Assembly (NCBI GenBank): GCA_963575745.1
Contig: CAUYUJ010000958.1
Span: 359,501-423,500, forward strand
Origin: Prorocentrum cordatum
Taxonomy: Eukaryota > Sar > Dinophyceae > Prorocentrales > Prorocentraceae
Length of the DNA stretch: 64,000 nucleotides
Direction of reading: 5' to 3'
Made by a program: the position numbers and the translations under genes. The notes under the pieces are model-generated. The model had not been told where the DNA came from and did no database searches. It was given only the letters and a program-made list of their open reading frames with translations. Position 1 is the first letter of the stretch; every line of letters begins with the position of its first letter. Positions 29,338 through 40,021 of the stretch are shown here, piece after piece.

Positions 29338-31059
29338 TGTGCTGAGGCAGCTCGAGCTTAAGATCCAGATCAGTTCGGCAAGGACTCGGATGCAAAGGAG
29401 GACTCGATCCACTTCGCTGTAGAGCACACTCGCTGCATGGCACATCGCAGTTCAGCACGGCGCAGCACAGCACAGCCCTCGGTACATCAAGATCGATACA
29501 CTCAGCATTGCAACCTGGCACGTTCTTTGGCACGTTCCTTGGCACGTTCCGTGGCGCGTACCCTGGCGAGTCCCCCTGGCACGTCGCGCGGCGCGTCCCC
29601 TGGCACGTCCCGTGGCACGTCCATTGGCATGTTCCGTAGCGCGTCCCCTTGGCACGCCCCGCGGTGCGTCTCCGTGGCACGTCCCCTGGCACGTCGCCTA
29701 GCGCGTCCCTTGGAACTTTCCGCGGCGCGTCTTCCTAGCATGCCCCCCTGCCAATTAGTTCTGGGGCAGCTACTATGTGCTGAGGCAGCTCGAGCTTAAG
29801 ATCCAGATCAGTTCGGCAAGGACTCGGATGCAAATGAGGACTCGATCCACGATGCTATAAAGCACACCCGCGGCATTGCACTCGCAGTTCAGCACGGCGC
29901 AGCACAGCACAGCCCTCGGCACGGTACATCAAGATCGATACACTAAGCATTGCATTTGCCCGTCGCCCAATCAGGTGTCTTTGAAACGTTGCCATGTCTT
30001 ACATTTCTATATTCCTTTCCGGGTTCGTGGGTCGATCATGTTCCCGCAAAGGGCGCCGGCCCAGGGTTCTCTTTTAGTAGGTCAACCTGTCCCTCGGGCC
30101 AGATTTCAGTAGGGCCGGCGAATTCTTTTTTTGATGAATCACGAGGTCGAGTAGGGCTGGCGAATGGAAATCTGAGGATGTCTTGGCGAAACCTTGGTTT
30201 TTGAAATCCCGATCGAGAAGTCACAGGATACGGGCCACTTTCTTATGTTCCTATATATTGGGCTTCTCTTGGGGCACGCATCCTTGGAAAAGCGTGATCA
30301 CACGTGGGTTCCTAACGCCACCGAGCGGGACAAGCGTGAAAAGACGTGGGTTCCCAACGTTCCCTAGCGTTCCTCTAACGTCCCCGACCGCGACGCGGAA
30401 AAGCGTCCCGCGCGCAGGAATTCCGAGGATGTCTCTCGCGTGCCGCGTCCCGCGCGCAGGAATTTAGAGGATATCTCGACTAATTCGTTTGTTTTTCCAG
30501 GATTTCCTTGGCCATACAGGGGGGTAGGGTATCTAACATGTTCTGCCCGAGCTGGAACCAGGTCTCTTCACGTGTCCAGGGCACCCAGGTGGGTATCTAA
30601 CATGGTGGTCCCGAGCTGGTACCACGTTTTCCCGTGTCCAGGCCACACAGGTGGGCATCTCACATGGTAGTCCCGCGCTGGAGCCACGTGTTTTCACGTG
30701 TACAGGCCACCCAGGTGGGTATCTAACATTGTGGTCCTGCGCTGGAACCACGTGTTTCACATGTCGAGGCCACCCAGGGGGTGTCTAAGATGATGGTTCC
30801 GCGCTGGAGGCACGTGTTTTCACGTGCCCAGGTCGCCCAGAGGGTGTACCTAACATGGTGGCCCCGCGCTAGAACCGCATGTTTTCACGTGTCCACGCCA
30901 CCCAGGGGGTATCTAACATTGTGGTCCTGCGCTGGAACCGTGTGTTTTCAGATGTCAAGGCTGGCGCGCCTGGAACGTCGCCTGGCGCGTCCCTTGGAAC
31001 GTTCCGCGGCGCGTCCTCCTGGCATGTTCCCCTGTCAACTAGCTCCGGGGCAGCTACTA
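29338..31059 (+). repeat. 1722-bp higher-order repeat, copy 2
   Basis: The landmark TGTGCTGAGGCAGCTCGAGC stands at 29338 and again at 31060, exactly 1722 bp apart; the internal second landmarks (29776 and 31498) show the same offset. The unit contains about 1.5 satellite-E copies, terminal module F (29950-30045), a unique part with GGTCAACCTGTCCC..GATGAATCACGAGG, the GACCGCGACGCGGAAAAGCG module, minisatellite D and a return to satellite E. Copies 2 and 3 differ by very few bases. Confidence 0.92.
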
Positions 31060-32682
31060 TGTGCTGAGGCAGCTCGAGCTTAAGATCCAGATCAGTTCGG
31101 CAAGGACTCGGATGCAAAGGAGGACTCGATCCACTTCGCTGTAGAGCACACTCGCTGCATGGCACATCGCAATTCAGCACGGCGCAGCACAGCACAGCCC
31201 TCGGTACATCAAGATCGATACACTCAGCATTGCAACCTGGCACGTTCTTTGGCACGTTCCTTGGCACGTTCCGTGGCGCGTACCCTGGCGAGTCCCCCTG
31301 GCACGTCGCGCGGCGCGTCCCCTGGCACGTCCCGTGGCACGTCCATTGGCATGTTCCGTAGCGCGTCCCCTTGGCACGCCCCGCGGTGCGTCTCCGTGGC
31401 ACGTCCCCTGGCACGTCGCCTGGCGCGTCCCTTGGAACTTTCCGCGGCGCGTCTTCCTAGCATGCCCCCCTGCCAATTAGTTCTGGGGCAGCTACTATGT
31501 GCTGAGGCAGCTCGAGCTTAAGATCCAGATCAGTTCGGCAAGGACTCGGATGCAAATGAGGACTCGATCCACGATGCTATAAAGCACACCCGCGGCATTG
31601 CACTCGCAGTTCAGCACGGCGCAGCACAGCACAGCCCTCGGCACGGTACATCAAGATCGATACACTAAGCATTGCATTTGCCCGTCGCCCAATCAGGTGT
31701 CTTTGAAACGTTGCCATGTCTTACATTTCTATATTCCTTTCCGGGTTCGTGGGTCGATCATGTTCCCGCAAAGGGCGCCGGCCCAGGGTTCTCTTTTAGT
31801 AGGTCAACCTGTCCCTCGGGCCAGATTTCAGTAGGGCCGGCGAATTCTTTTTTTGATGAATCACGAGGTCGAGTAGGGCTGGCGAATGGAAATCTGAGGA
31901 TGTCTTAGGCGAAACCTTGGTTTTTGAAGTCCCGATCGAGAAGTCACAGGATACGGGCCACTTTCTTATGTTCCTATATATTGGGCTTCTCTTGGGGCAC
32001 GCATCCTTGGAAAAGCGTGATCACACGTGGGTTCCTAACGCCACCGAGCGGGACAAGCGTGAAAAGACGTGGGTTCCCAACGTTCCCTAGCGTTCCTCTA
32101 ACGTCCCCGACCGCGACGCGGCAAAGCGTCCCGCGCGCAGGAATTCCGAGGATGTCTCTCGCGTGCCGCGTCCCGCGCGCAGGAATTTAGAGGATATCTC
32201 GACTAATTCGTTTGTTTTTCCAGGATTTCCTTGGCCATACAGGGGGGTAGGGTATCTAACATGTTCTGCCCGAGCTGGAACCAGGTCGCTTCACGTGTCC
32301 AGGGCACCCAGGTGGGTATCCAACATGGTGGTCCCGAGCTGGTACCACGTTTTCCCGTGTCCAGGCCACACAGGTGGGCATCTCACATGGTAGTCCCGCG
32401 CTGGAGCCACGTGTTTTCACGTGTACAGGCCACCCAGGTGGGTATCTAACATTGTGGTCCTGCGCTGGAACCACGTGTTTCACCTGTCGAGGCCACCCAG
32501 GGGGTGTCTAAGATGATGGTTCCGCGCTGGAGGCACGTGTTTTCACGTGCCCAGGTCGCCCAGAGGGTGTACCTAACATGGTGGCCCCGCGCTAGAACCG
32601 CATGTTTTCACGTGTCCACGCCACCCAGGGGGTATCTAACATTGTGGTCCTGCGCTGGAACCGTGTGTTTTCAGATGTCAAG
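31060..32682 (+). repeat. 1722-bp higher-order repeat, copy 3
   Basis: Nearly identical to 29338-30960, with a one-base insertion near 31905 (CTTAGGCGAAACC against CTTGGCGAAACC). It departs from copy 2 at about 32683, where minisatellite D continues and the return to satellite E is lacking. Near-identity indicates recent tandem duplication, or an assembly duplication that read depth could test. Confidence 0.92.
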
Positions 32683-33115
32683 GCCACACGGGGGGGTATC
32701 TAACATGGTGGTCCCGCACTGGAACCGCATGTTTTCACGTGTCCACGCCACCCAGGGGGTATCTAACATGGTGGTCCCGCGCTGGAACTGCGTGTTTTCA
32801 CGTGTGCAGGCCACCCAGGTGGGTATCTAACATGGTGGTCCCGAGCTGGAGCCACGTGTTTTCACGTGTCCACGCCACCCAGGGGGGTATCTAACATTGT
32901 GGTCCTGCGCTGGAACCGTGTGTTTTCACATGTCAAGGTCACCCAGGGGGGTATCTAACATGGTGGTCCCGAGCTGGGACCACGTGTTTTCATGTGTCCA
33001 GGCTACTCAGGGGTGTATCTAACATGGTTTCCCGAGCTGTCACCAGGTGTTTTTAGGTGTCCAGGCCATCCAGGGGGATATCTAACATGGCTGTCTCGAG
33101 CAAGGACCACGTATT
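32683..33115 (+). repeat. ~64-bp minisatellite D, continuing block
   Basis: About seven further units of GTATCTAACATGGTGGTCC ... CACGTGTTTTCACGTG ... CCAGGCCACCCAGG. Confidence 0.9.
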
Positions 33116-33119
33116 TTAA

Positions 33120-33880
33120 TGTTCCGTAGCGTGTCCCCTTGGCATGTCCCGCGGTGCGTCCCCATGGCACGTCGCCTGGCACGTCGCCTGGCGCGTCCCG
33201 TGGGACATTCCGCGGCGCGTCCTGCTGGCATGTTCCCCTGTTAAATTAGCTTTGGGACAGCTACCATGTGCTCAGGCAGCTCGAGCATAAGATCCAGCTC
33301 AGTTCGGTCAGGACTCGGATGCAACTTAGGACTCGATCCACAACGCTATAGAGCACAATCGCGGCATGGCACATCGCAGGTCAGCCCAGCGCAGCACAGC
33401 ACAGCCCTCGGCACGGTACATCAAGATCGATACACTCAGCATTGCAATGTGGCACGTTCCGTGGTGCGTCCCTTGGCACGTCCAGCGGCACGTCCATTGG
33501 CATGTTCCGTAGCGCGTCCCCTCGGCACGTCCCGCGGTGCGTCCCCATGGCACGTCGCCTGGCACGTCGCCTGGCGCGTCCCGTTCCACGGCGCGTCCTC
33601 CTGGCATATCCCCCTGTCAATTTGCTCTGGGGCAGCTACTGTTTGCCCAAGCAGCTTGAGCTTGGATGCAAAGGAGGACTCGATCCACAACGCTAAAGAG
33701 CACAATCGTGGCATGGCACATCGCAATTCAGCACGGCGCAGCATAGCACAGCCCTCGGCACGGTACATCAGAAACGATACATTCAGCATTGCATTAGCCC
33801 GTCGCCCAATCAGGTGTCTTTGAAGCGTTGCCATGCCTTACATTTCCATTTTCCTTTCCGGGTTCGTGGGTCGATCATGT
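33120..33880 (+). repeat. satellite E copies and terminal module F
   Basis: One diverged complete unit (landmark at 33268, TGTGCTCAGGCAGCTCGAGC) and a second shortened one near 33640 (TTTGCCCAAGCAGCTTGAGC) are followed by module F at 33795-33880. This is the 3' end of the repeat domain. Confidence 0.85.
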
Positions 33881-33884
33881 TCCC

Positions 33885-34025
33885 CTTCTGGCCCATAACG
33901 CGCGTTATGCCCCCCCACATCCCTCCCCCCTTTCCCCCCCACTTCCCCCTTCACCGCGTAACGCTCCCCCACGTTGTGCTCCCCCCCGCCCCCCCACGAC
34001 GCCCGTTCTTGCTGTGAATAACAAC
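33885..34025 (+). repeat. C-rich palindrome module, diverged copy
   Basis: CATAACGCGCGTTATG, a long C-rich run, CCGCGTAACGCTCCC, and CACGACGCCCGTTCTTGCTG repeat the module order found at 6903-7000 and 8490-8585. Confidence 0.5.
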
Positions 34026-34104
34026 ATGCCCTCTCTCTCATGTGTGTGTGTACTTGTACCCCATTCTATTTGGCCGATGGCACACAGCCTGTGTCGGCCT
34101 TCGT

Positions 34105-34192
34105 TCTACCGCCTGCGCCGTATCGAAGGGCGTTGGTGGGCAAGCACATGCTGGCGCTAACACATGTCCTGAGGGTCACCGGAGCACGCAAC
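34105..34192 (+). repeat. dispersed repeat A, copy 2
   Basis: Homologous to 3300-3390. The frame is open in both, with mostly conservative peptide differences. It runs into a CGA array immediately downstream. Confidence 0.6.
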
Positions 34193-34194
34193 CA

Positions 34195-34493
34195 GGACGA
34201 CGACGACGACGACGACGACAACCAGGACGACGACGGCGACGACGACGACGGCGCCGCCGACGCCGCCGACGCCGACGCCGCCGACGCCGACCCGCGTGCG
34301 CCCCGGGGCCGTGCGGCTGGCGCAGAGCGGCGTCGCTGGCCTCGGACCGCCCCGCCCGCGGCCGGGCTGCGCGGGCGGCCTCTCGGCGGGCGCGGCCCCG
34401 GGGGCCGCCACCTCTCGCCGGGGGCTTCCTCCTCCTCCTCCTCCTCCTCCTCCTCCTCCTGCTCCCTGCTCCTCCTCCTCCTCCTCCTCCTCC
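34195..34493. repeat. (CGA)n, GC-rich link and (TCC)n preceding the LINE
   Basis: CGA triplets (34195-34290) are followed by GC-rich sequence and TCC triplets (about 34425-34493) that abut the spliced-leader sequence. The TCC run is probably the insertion target of the LINE. Confidence 0.85.
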
Positions 34494-34515
34494 TCCGTAG
34501 CCATTTTGGCTCAAG
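34494..34515 (+). other. relict dinoflagellate spliced leader (DinoSL)
   Basis: The 22 bases begin T-CCGTAGCC, continue ATTTTGG and end CTCAAG. They match the conserved dinoflagellate leader (D-CCGUAGCC...CUCAAG, D = U, A or G) at all positions. The next bases are ACTCC, not a GT donor, so this is not an SL RNA gene. It is the leader as it would appear at the 5' end of a mature trans-spliced mRNA, copied back into the genome. Confidence 0.96.
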
Positions 34516-34520
34516 ACTCC

Positions 34521-34691
34521 ATGTTCCCTGGGGACAAAGTGGAGACCTCTGATCCGAGGCCAGACCCCAGGTTTCTTTGCAGCCACTGGGTCTCGTACCC
34601 CCCAGTGGTCAAGAGTCCTTTCCGCTTCCGCCCGCAGGTCTCTCGTGCGACATGTCGAGCGAAGGATCTGGAGGTGTGCCCGCGGCAGTGA
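34521..34691 (+). CDS. short upstream ORF in LINE 5' leader
   Basis: The first ATG after the spliced leader (6 bases downstream of it) opens a 56-codon frame ending TGA at 34689-34691. It overlaps the start of the ORF1 frame in another phase. Whether it is translated is unknown; it would require reinitiation or leaky scanning to reach ORF1. Confidence 0.3.
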   Translation: MFPGDKVETSDPRPDPRFLCSHWVSYPPVVKSPFRFRPQVSRATCRAKDLEVCPRQ

Positions 34692-36193
34692 GTACGCCCG
34701 TCGACGTGGATGAGGAGATGGAGGAAGTCCCAGTCTCGCACCTCGAGCGTATCGCCAGAGCAATGGAGGTGAACGCTGCATCCACGAAGAAGCTAGAGGC
34801 TCAGTTGCTTTCAATGTCCGAGAGTAATGAGAAGGTCATGCATGAGGTCGTGAAGATTGGCACCCTCGAGGCAAGAGTAGTCCAGATCGAGAACGCGCTG
34901 GCCCAGCTTCCGCAAGGAGCCAGTCAGGGGGATCTCGCAGTCCAGGCCCAGGTCTCAGCGCTGTCCGTGAAGATGGAGAAGAATATCAAAGACCTGCGTA
35001 ATGAGATGAGAACGGCGTCTACGGCTTCGGCAGGTTCTGGAGTGACGCCTCGTCCTGCCAAGTTCTCCCGTGCAGCGAGTACGGCCCCAACGGGGACTCC
35101 CGCCCATGACGATGTTCCAGACGAGTGCCGACGCTGGATAAGTGGCTTTCCAAGACCACTCATGGTCCCAGCGCGTGAGGCTCACTTTGAACGACTTAAG
35201 AATCATGTGCTGCGCCACATGGCCGAGAAGATGACCGCCCGCTTCGCTCGTGTCAGCCAGAGCTACAGTGTCCACTTCGAGACGCCTTCACTTGCGCGAG
35301 AGTTTCATGACTTCATGGTTGGGAACCCGATGAAATGGAAGGATCAAAGGTCTCAGGTTGAGCATGATGTCCGCGTGAGAGCTGATTTGCCAGGTGATGT
35401 TCGCAGTCGCCAGCGGCAACTCGGTCGCATCTGGTTGCCTATGAAGGAGCTTCTCGTACAGAAGGGGGTGTGGAATCAATCCGTGAGGATGGGTGCGAAC
35501 GGTTTCCGCAACGAGTTCTATTTCATCAAGGACGATGACATTTGGGTTATGTTTCGTGGCTCGCTCGACCCGCTCGGACGGTTGCAGTGTGCCGTGACGG
35601 ATGATTTCTGGAGCCTAAACTTTACTCAGGCAGATGCTGATCGGTTGTTGGGGTTACTGAACCAATCGGATCCTACGCTACCAGGATTTGGGAATAATTC
35701 GCTGCCCGCAAGTAGCCGAGGCGGCACGCGCACTGAGAACGGCCAGGAGGCGTCCAGGCTGTGCCAGGATGCTTTGTTCCCATCCTCTTGCTCCTCTTCT
35801 TCTTTCTCTTCCTCTTCGCCCAGGACATCGTATGACTCGGAGTCGAGTTGCTCGTCGGAGGGTGATTTTGATGATCCGAATATTCGCGTTGTTCCGTTCG
35901 TTCCCGACCGTCGATTTCGTATTATTACTTGGATTGTTCGCGCTCTCTTTGGCTCCCTGCATTCGGACGTGGGACAGCAGGCGAGGACACGTGCGACTTT
36001 GATGTCGTTGTGCCGATCTGCTGATGTGGTGGTCTTGCAGGAATGCCATGGATGCAAGGATGACCTTCTTCTTCTCCTCTCTGACCTTCGTGTATTTAAA
36101 GGTTGGGGCTCGTTTCTTCCCGACCGTGCGGCTGGAGGTGCAGTTATCCTGGCTCGTTCGATTTTTTGCGCAGTTTGTGCACGTCAAGCATGA
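34652..36193 (+). pseudogene. LINE ORF1-like region fused to endonuclease N-terminus
   Basis: I prefer the ATG at 34652 (MSSEGSGGV); an in-frame ATG at 34577 is also possible. After an acidic N-terminus come heptad-rich helices (SHLERIARAMEVNAAS to MRTAST), likely a coiled coil for trimerisation as in LINE ORF1 proteins. Next is a compact region from CRRWISGFPRPLM through YSVHFETPSLAREF to NEFYFIKDDDIWVMF, compatible with an RRM-like nucleic-acid-binding fold. A Ser-rich linker follows, then the start of an APE-type endonuclease: FRIITWIVRALFGS and ADVVVLQECHG, where the Glu of LQE is the metal ligand. The frame is lost at a T6 run at 36162-36167. ORF1-like and endonuclease parts share one frame, so the element may encode a single polyprotein. 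Confidence 0.82.
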
Positions 36194-36812
36194 GGTTATC
36201 GCTGGTGGGCGATGCCATTGTATTCATTTGAGGGGGAGGAAGGGATGTATGACAGTCATTAACATGCACATTGATCCAGCTCTTTCTAACGGAATGAAAT
36301 ATGGGTTGATTCGGCAGGTCGCTTTCCGTGTGAAACCTGTTGACAAGTACGCTACATGGATTTTGGGTGATTTTAACTGTTTGGATCCTGGGGGCTCCTG
36401 TATTTTTCTGCAAGCAGAACCTGTTGCCGCCAAAACCGACACGGTGGGCAGTTTCTTTGCTGGCATTTTTCCCTTCATGTGCGAGGTGGCCCAACTCTAC
36501 CCTACGTATCGAGTGAAACAAGACGAGGAAATCATCTCCGCTGGGCGTCTGGATAGAGTCTATGCCAGTTTGGACTCAGGGCACTTACTCGATTTGAAGC
36601 CTGCCGCGGGTGTTATTTGGCCAGTTACTGACTTGTCGAAGCCGAGTGACCATACCCCTGTATACGTTTCCGTGTTTCTTGGTCCGCGAAATGACTTTCC
36701 TCGGATTCTTTCATGGGTCACTGGAAAGCATCAGTTTTCGGAAGCTGTTGTGGATCTGTGGGAGGACATGCCTTCGTTTTCGTCAGCTTTTACTTACTCG
36801 GCTTCGAGGTCT
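36165..36812 (+). pseudogene. LINE APE-type endonuclease, C-terminal part
   Basis: Continues the endonuclease one base out of phase with the preceding segment. It shows MTVINMHIDP, the catalytic-site motif ATWILGDFNCLDPGG (Asp and Asn of GDFN), a GRLDRVYAS block and the terminal SDHTPVYV with the catalytic His. These are the classic apurinic/apyrimidinic endonuclease motifs that nick target DNA to prime reverse transcription. The frame passes into the reverse transcriptase through another +1 shift near 36800-36830, where FTYSA is followed in the next frame by LTRLRGLKEVFHEAA. Confidence 0.85.
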
Positions 36813-38400
36813 GAAGGAGGTGTTTCACGAAGCTGCTCGTCGCGTCAAAGCTGGTCTGTCAGTATCGGGTCCTGAATCAGCAGCTGAGCTCCTCTCTTGG
36901 TTCTTTGCGGTCCTGCGCGCCATGGCGCAGAACAGTGTGTTTATCGTTCGCAAGGCTATGCGCGCTGTGCCAGAGATGTCGAAGTATGTGGACGAGGGGG
37001 TTGGATGGTGGGTGGACTACGGAGGATCCATGGAGAGGATGAGGGCGGTTTCGGAGTCGGTGTTAGACGAGGAGGTGAAGGATTTGTTCGCGTCTCCGTC
37101 GCTTTCTCACGAGTACAAAGTCAAGAAAGCGCAGCATATCCAGAGGCACATTCAAGCTTGGAGAGCTCGTAATCGGAGGTTGGTGCTTGCAGGAGTGGAG
37201 GCTCCTGACGGCAATGTTCCCGACACCCAGGCCGGGTGTGCTGCGTTGCTGGCTGATCATTGGGGTAGGGTTCTTTCTAATCAAGCTAGGGGGCGGGTTC
37301 ATCAACTTCCTTTCCAACGTTTCGTCCAAAGAGCCTCGGAAAATGTGATTTGGGACGCCTCGTTTGAGCAGTTCAAACTGGGACTGAGACGCTTTCGTGA
37401 CTCGGCGCCTGGTCCTGATGGGGCCCCTTTCAGTTGTTACTCGGCCGCTGGGGATCTCGGAGCAGAAGTGTTGTGCGAAGCCTACCTTGCGCTCCTCAGG
37501 GGCGAGGCGGACGACGACGAGTTTAATCTGTGCCTTGCAGTATTTATCCCGAAGGGGGAGATGCCTGAGTCTGTGGACGGGTTGATCTCTAGTCCGCCTG
37601 AGACTCGGCCGATATGTCTGGGGCATACGGATAATAAAATTATCAGCGGGTGGATCAATTGGGGGTTGGCGAGACAGGCTTCGATTTCGTGCGCGAGTCC
37701 GCAGCGCGGGTTTGTGCTGCGCAGATTTTTGAACGACAATGTTCTCGAGGCTGCGTCTGGGCTCGCGATGTGGTGCTGTGTGTCTGGGCACAGAGCGTCG
37801 GGTTGCATCCTTCTCGATATTCGGGCCGCGTTTCCGTCTCTTAACCACGGTTGGATTTGGTGGATCTTGGAAACAATGGGAGTGCCGAGGTGTATCATAC
37901 GTGCCTTGAGGTTTCTGTATTCGGGTATTCGAGCGACCATCGTTCTGGGAGGCCAACGTTTTCCTGGCTTCGAGATCGAGTCTGGGATAAAACAGGGGTG
38001 TCCCGCCTCGGGGTCGATCTTCGCGCTCTCGCTGGACCCCCTTATTCGTGCCCTCGTTTGTGCGTTGCCAGAGCCAGAGTCTTGTCTGTGTGGATTCGCG
38101 GACGACCTGATGCATGGCTCGCGTGACCTGTTCGAGACTGTTCCGAATGTGCTGGTGGTAATGAACCAGTGTGCCTTGGCGGCGGGATTGCAACTGAATA
38201 GCAATGAGACCGTGGTTGTCTTTATGGAGGAGTTCCAGGAGTCGTATGTTCGTGATCGGTTTGATGAGCTGGGAGTCGACTTGGGGAGAATATGTATTCG
38301 GACGCGTGGGAAATACCTTGGGATTTTCCTGGGCCGAGGTGGAGGGGAGGTGAGCTGGAGGGATCCGATGGTGAAGTATGTGAGGAGGGTACGTGAATTA
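36813..38400 (+). pseudogene. LINE reverse transcriptase
   Basis: A linker helix region (HEAARRVKAGLSVSG) precedes the polymerase. Reverse-transcriptase blocks are visible in order: SAPGPDGAPFS (block 0), LAVFIPKG (1), ETRPICLG (2), GCILLDIRAAFPSLNH (A, with first catalytic Asp), GIKQGCPASGSIFAL (B), LCGFADDLMH (C, the FADD pair) and GLQLNSNETVV (D). All catalytic aspartates are retained. The domain would make cDNA by target-primed reverse transcription. The frame is uninterrupted over the whole domain and breaks near 38400, at the thumb. Confidence 0.93.
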
Positions 38401-39434
38401 CGTGGGCTGGGATTGGGACGAGTCGACGCTTTTGAGCTACAAGTCCCTCGCTCTGCCTGTCACGCAATTCGTCGCCCAGTTCTTTGAGCCGCCCCCCTGC
38501 GCTGTACCGTCTGGAAGACGAGTGCCTGCAGCTGCTTGTGAACGGGCCGCGTCATGCTGTCCCCCGAGCTGTCTTCTTCGATCTTGAGGCGATAGGCGTC
38601 AAGCTCCATCTACCGCAGTTGCGGCAACTATGCATGGCGGCCAGATATCGGACCGCGAAAAAAAGTAAGATGTCCCCCAAGCTGATTCAACAGTACAGGG
38701 ACTTGATTGAGTCTGACGATTTCCTGATTGCACACCAGTTCTCTGATTTGTTCCTCCAGAGCCCGCTGTACCAGTTGAACCGTGTTTTCGAGATGCTGGA
38801 TAGGATTCCCGAGGTCCCTGATGATCCAGATAAACGTAACTTCCAGGCTGCTGTGTTACGTGCGATTGAAAAAAGTGACCCGCCAGAATCCGCGTGTCAG
38901 GCTTTGATTCCGAGATTGCAGTGCTTCTTTGGGCGTGAGACGGTCCGACAAGAAATGGGCACCATGCTGATGATTAGAGTAGGTCGTCTAGGGCAGGTGC
39001 TCCCTGGCTTTGTGATGAGTAGTCTGATCAAAACAATGTGCAACGCGTGGTGCACCACGCGTAGGTACCACCATGGGCCCGACAGGTGCAAATTCGGTTG
39101 TTGCTCTGTTGGAGGAGATGACGTCCTCCACTATCTGGTTTGTCCTGTCTCCTCGCCTGTTGTTTCAGCTCTGCTCCCTCTTTTGCCTCATGATTACTCC
39201 GAATGGAGCAGTGAAAGGAAGCTGTGCCCTTTGTTTTTTTTCGATGGCTCCATTCATGCGCATGCGAGTTGTGTCATTGCCATTGATCTGCTCTTTCATG
39301 CTTACAACAAGGTAAGGAATTCAGGCCGGAGGCTGAAAGTGGCCAACCTCCTCAAGGCGCGGGCCAAGGTGCTGGCCCAGAGGCAGGCGGGGCTGCGGCG
39401 CCTGCTCAGGGGAGAACACGCGGGGTTGGGATGA
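38400..39434 (+). pseudogene. LINE C-terminal thumb and zinc-knuckle region
   Basis: The sequence WDESTLLSYKSLALPVTQFV lies in one frame to about 38490. A C6 run at 38492-38497 then shifts the reading to the frame with ALYRLEDECLQLLVNGPRHA, which is open to the TGA at 39432-39434. Near the end is a Cys/His cluster, RCKFGCCSVGGDDVLHYLVC (C-x3-C ... H-x3-C), the zinc knuckle typical of LINE C-termini that helps bind the RNA template. The basic tail (RRLKVANLLKARAKVLAQRQ) ends a few bases before the downstream CTC array. Confidence 0.82.
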
Positions 39435-39440
39435 GCGCAC

Positions 39441-39461
39441 CTCCTCCTCCTCCTCCTCCCC
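39441..39461. repeat. (CTC)n at the LINE 3' boundary
   Basis: Six CTC triplets begin within about ten bases of the LINE stop codon and match the TCC run on the 5' side. Confidence 0.85.
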
Positions 39462-39944
39462 TGTGCCGCCGACTGACCTCAGGAGGGAGAGGTCCCCACG
39501 CGCCGCCGCCCTTGCCTTTTGTTTTCGCCCTGTGGGCATCCCGTGGAGGCCCTCGTCGATGCCGCTGGATTCGCTTCGAAGTTCTGGTCAGGGCTCTCCC
39601 TAGGAGAGGTCCGTTGAGCAGCGGTATCGGTGCCTTCTGGCATCCCCATGGCTCGCCCAGGACCCGAGTCCCTAAGAAGCCCAAGCGAGGGATATCCCCA
39701 CGCGGCCGTGGGAGGGCCCCACCTCTCCTCGCCCCCGTCTTCTCCTTCCTCTCCTTCCTGTGCTCCCCCTCTCCTGCTCATCCTCCTCTCAGCGTACCTT
39801 TACCTGCTTCTTCTTGCTCCCCCATGCTCCTCCCCCTGTTCGCCCTGGTCCCTCCTGTTACTCATTGTCCTCTTCCTCGTGCTCGTCGTCTTCGCCTTCC
39901 TTATCCCGCCGTCGTCCTCGCCGCCTCCCCCGCCGCCGCCGCCG
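39462..39944. other. no feature recognised
   Basis: Pyrimidine-rich and GC-rich sequence with short CTCCT runs. No coding signal or element is seen. Confidence 0.5.
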
Positions 39945-39983
39945 ACGCTTCCGCCGTCGTCATCGTCGTTGCCGTTGCCGTTG

Positions 39984-40021
<38 letters not shown>

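Larger units (their letters stand above)
34494..39440 (+). mobile_element. DinoSL-tagged LINE retrotransposon (frameshifted)
   Basis: A non-LTR retrotransposon of about 4.95 kb. In order it has a 22-nt dinoflagellate spliced leader, a short 5' leader, an ORF1-like coiled-coil/RRM-like region fused in frame to an APE-type endonuclease, a reverse transcriptase, and a C-terminal zinc knuckle. It lacks LTRs, protease and integrase. It stands between TCC arrays: 34425-34493 upstream and CTC triplets at 39441-39460 downstream. That fits insertion into a TCC microsatellite, although a target duplication cannot be delimited inside a repeat. No poly(A) tail is visible. About four +1 frameshifts (near 36165, 36810, 38400 and 38495) separate the domains, so this copy is inactive unless they are assembly errors. 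Confidence 0.93.

Noticed and set aside
34494-34515. A functional SL RNA gene
   Set aside because: The bases after CAAG are ACTCC rather than a GT splice donor, and no snRNA-like tail or tandem unit follows.
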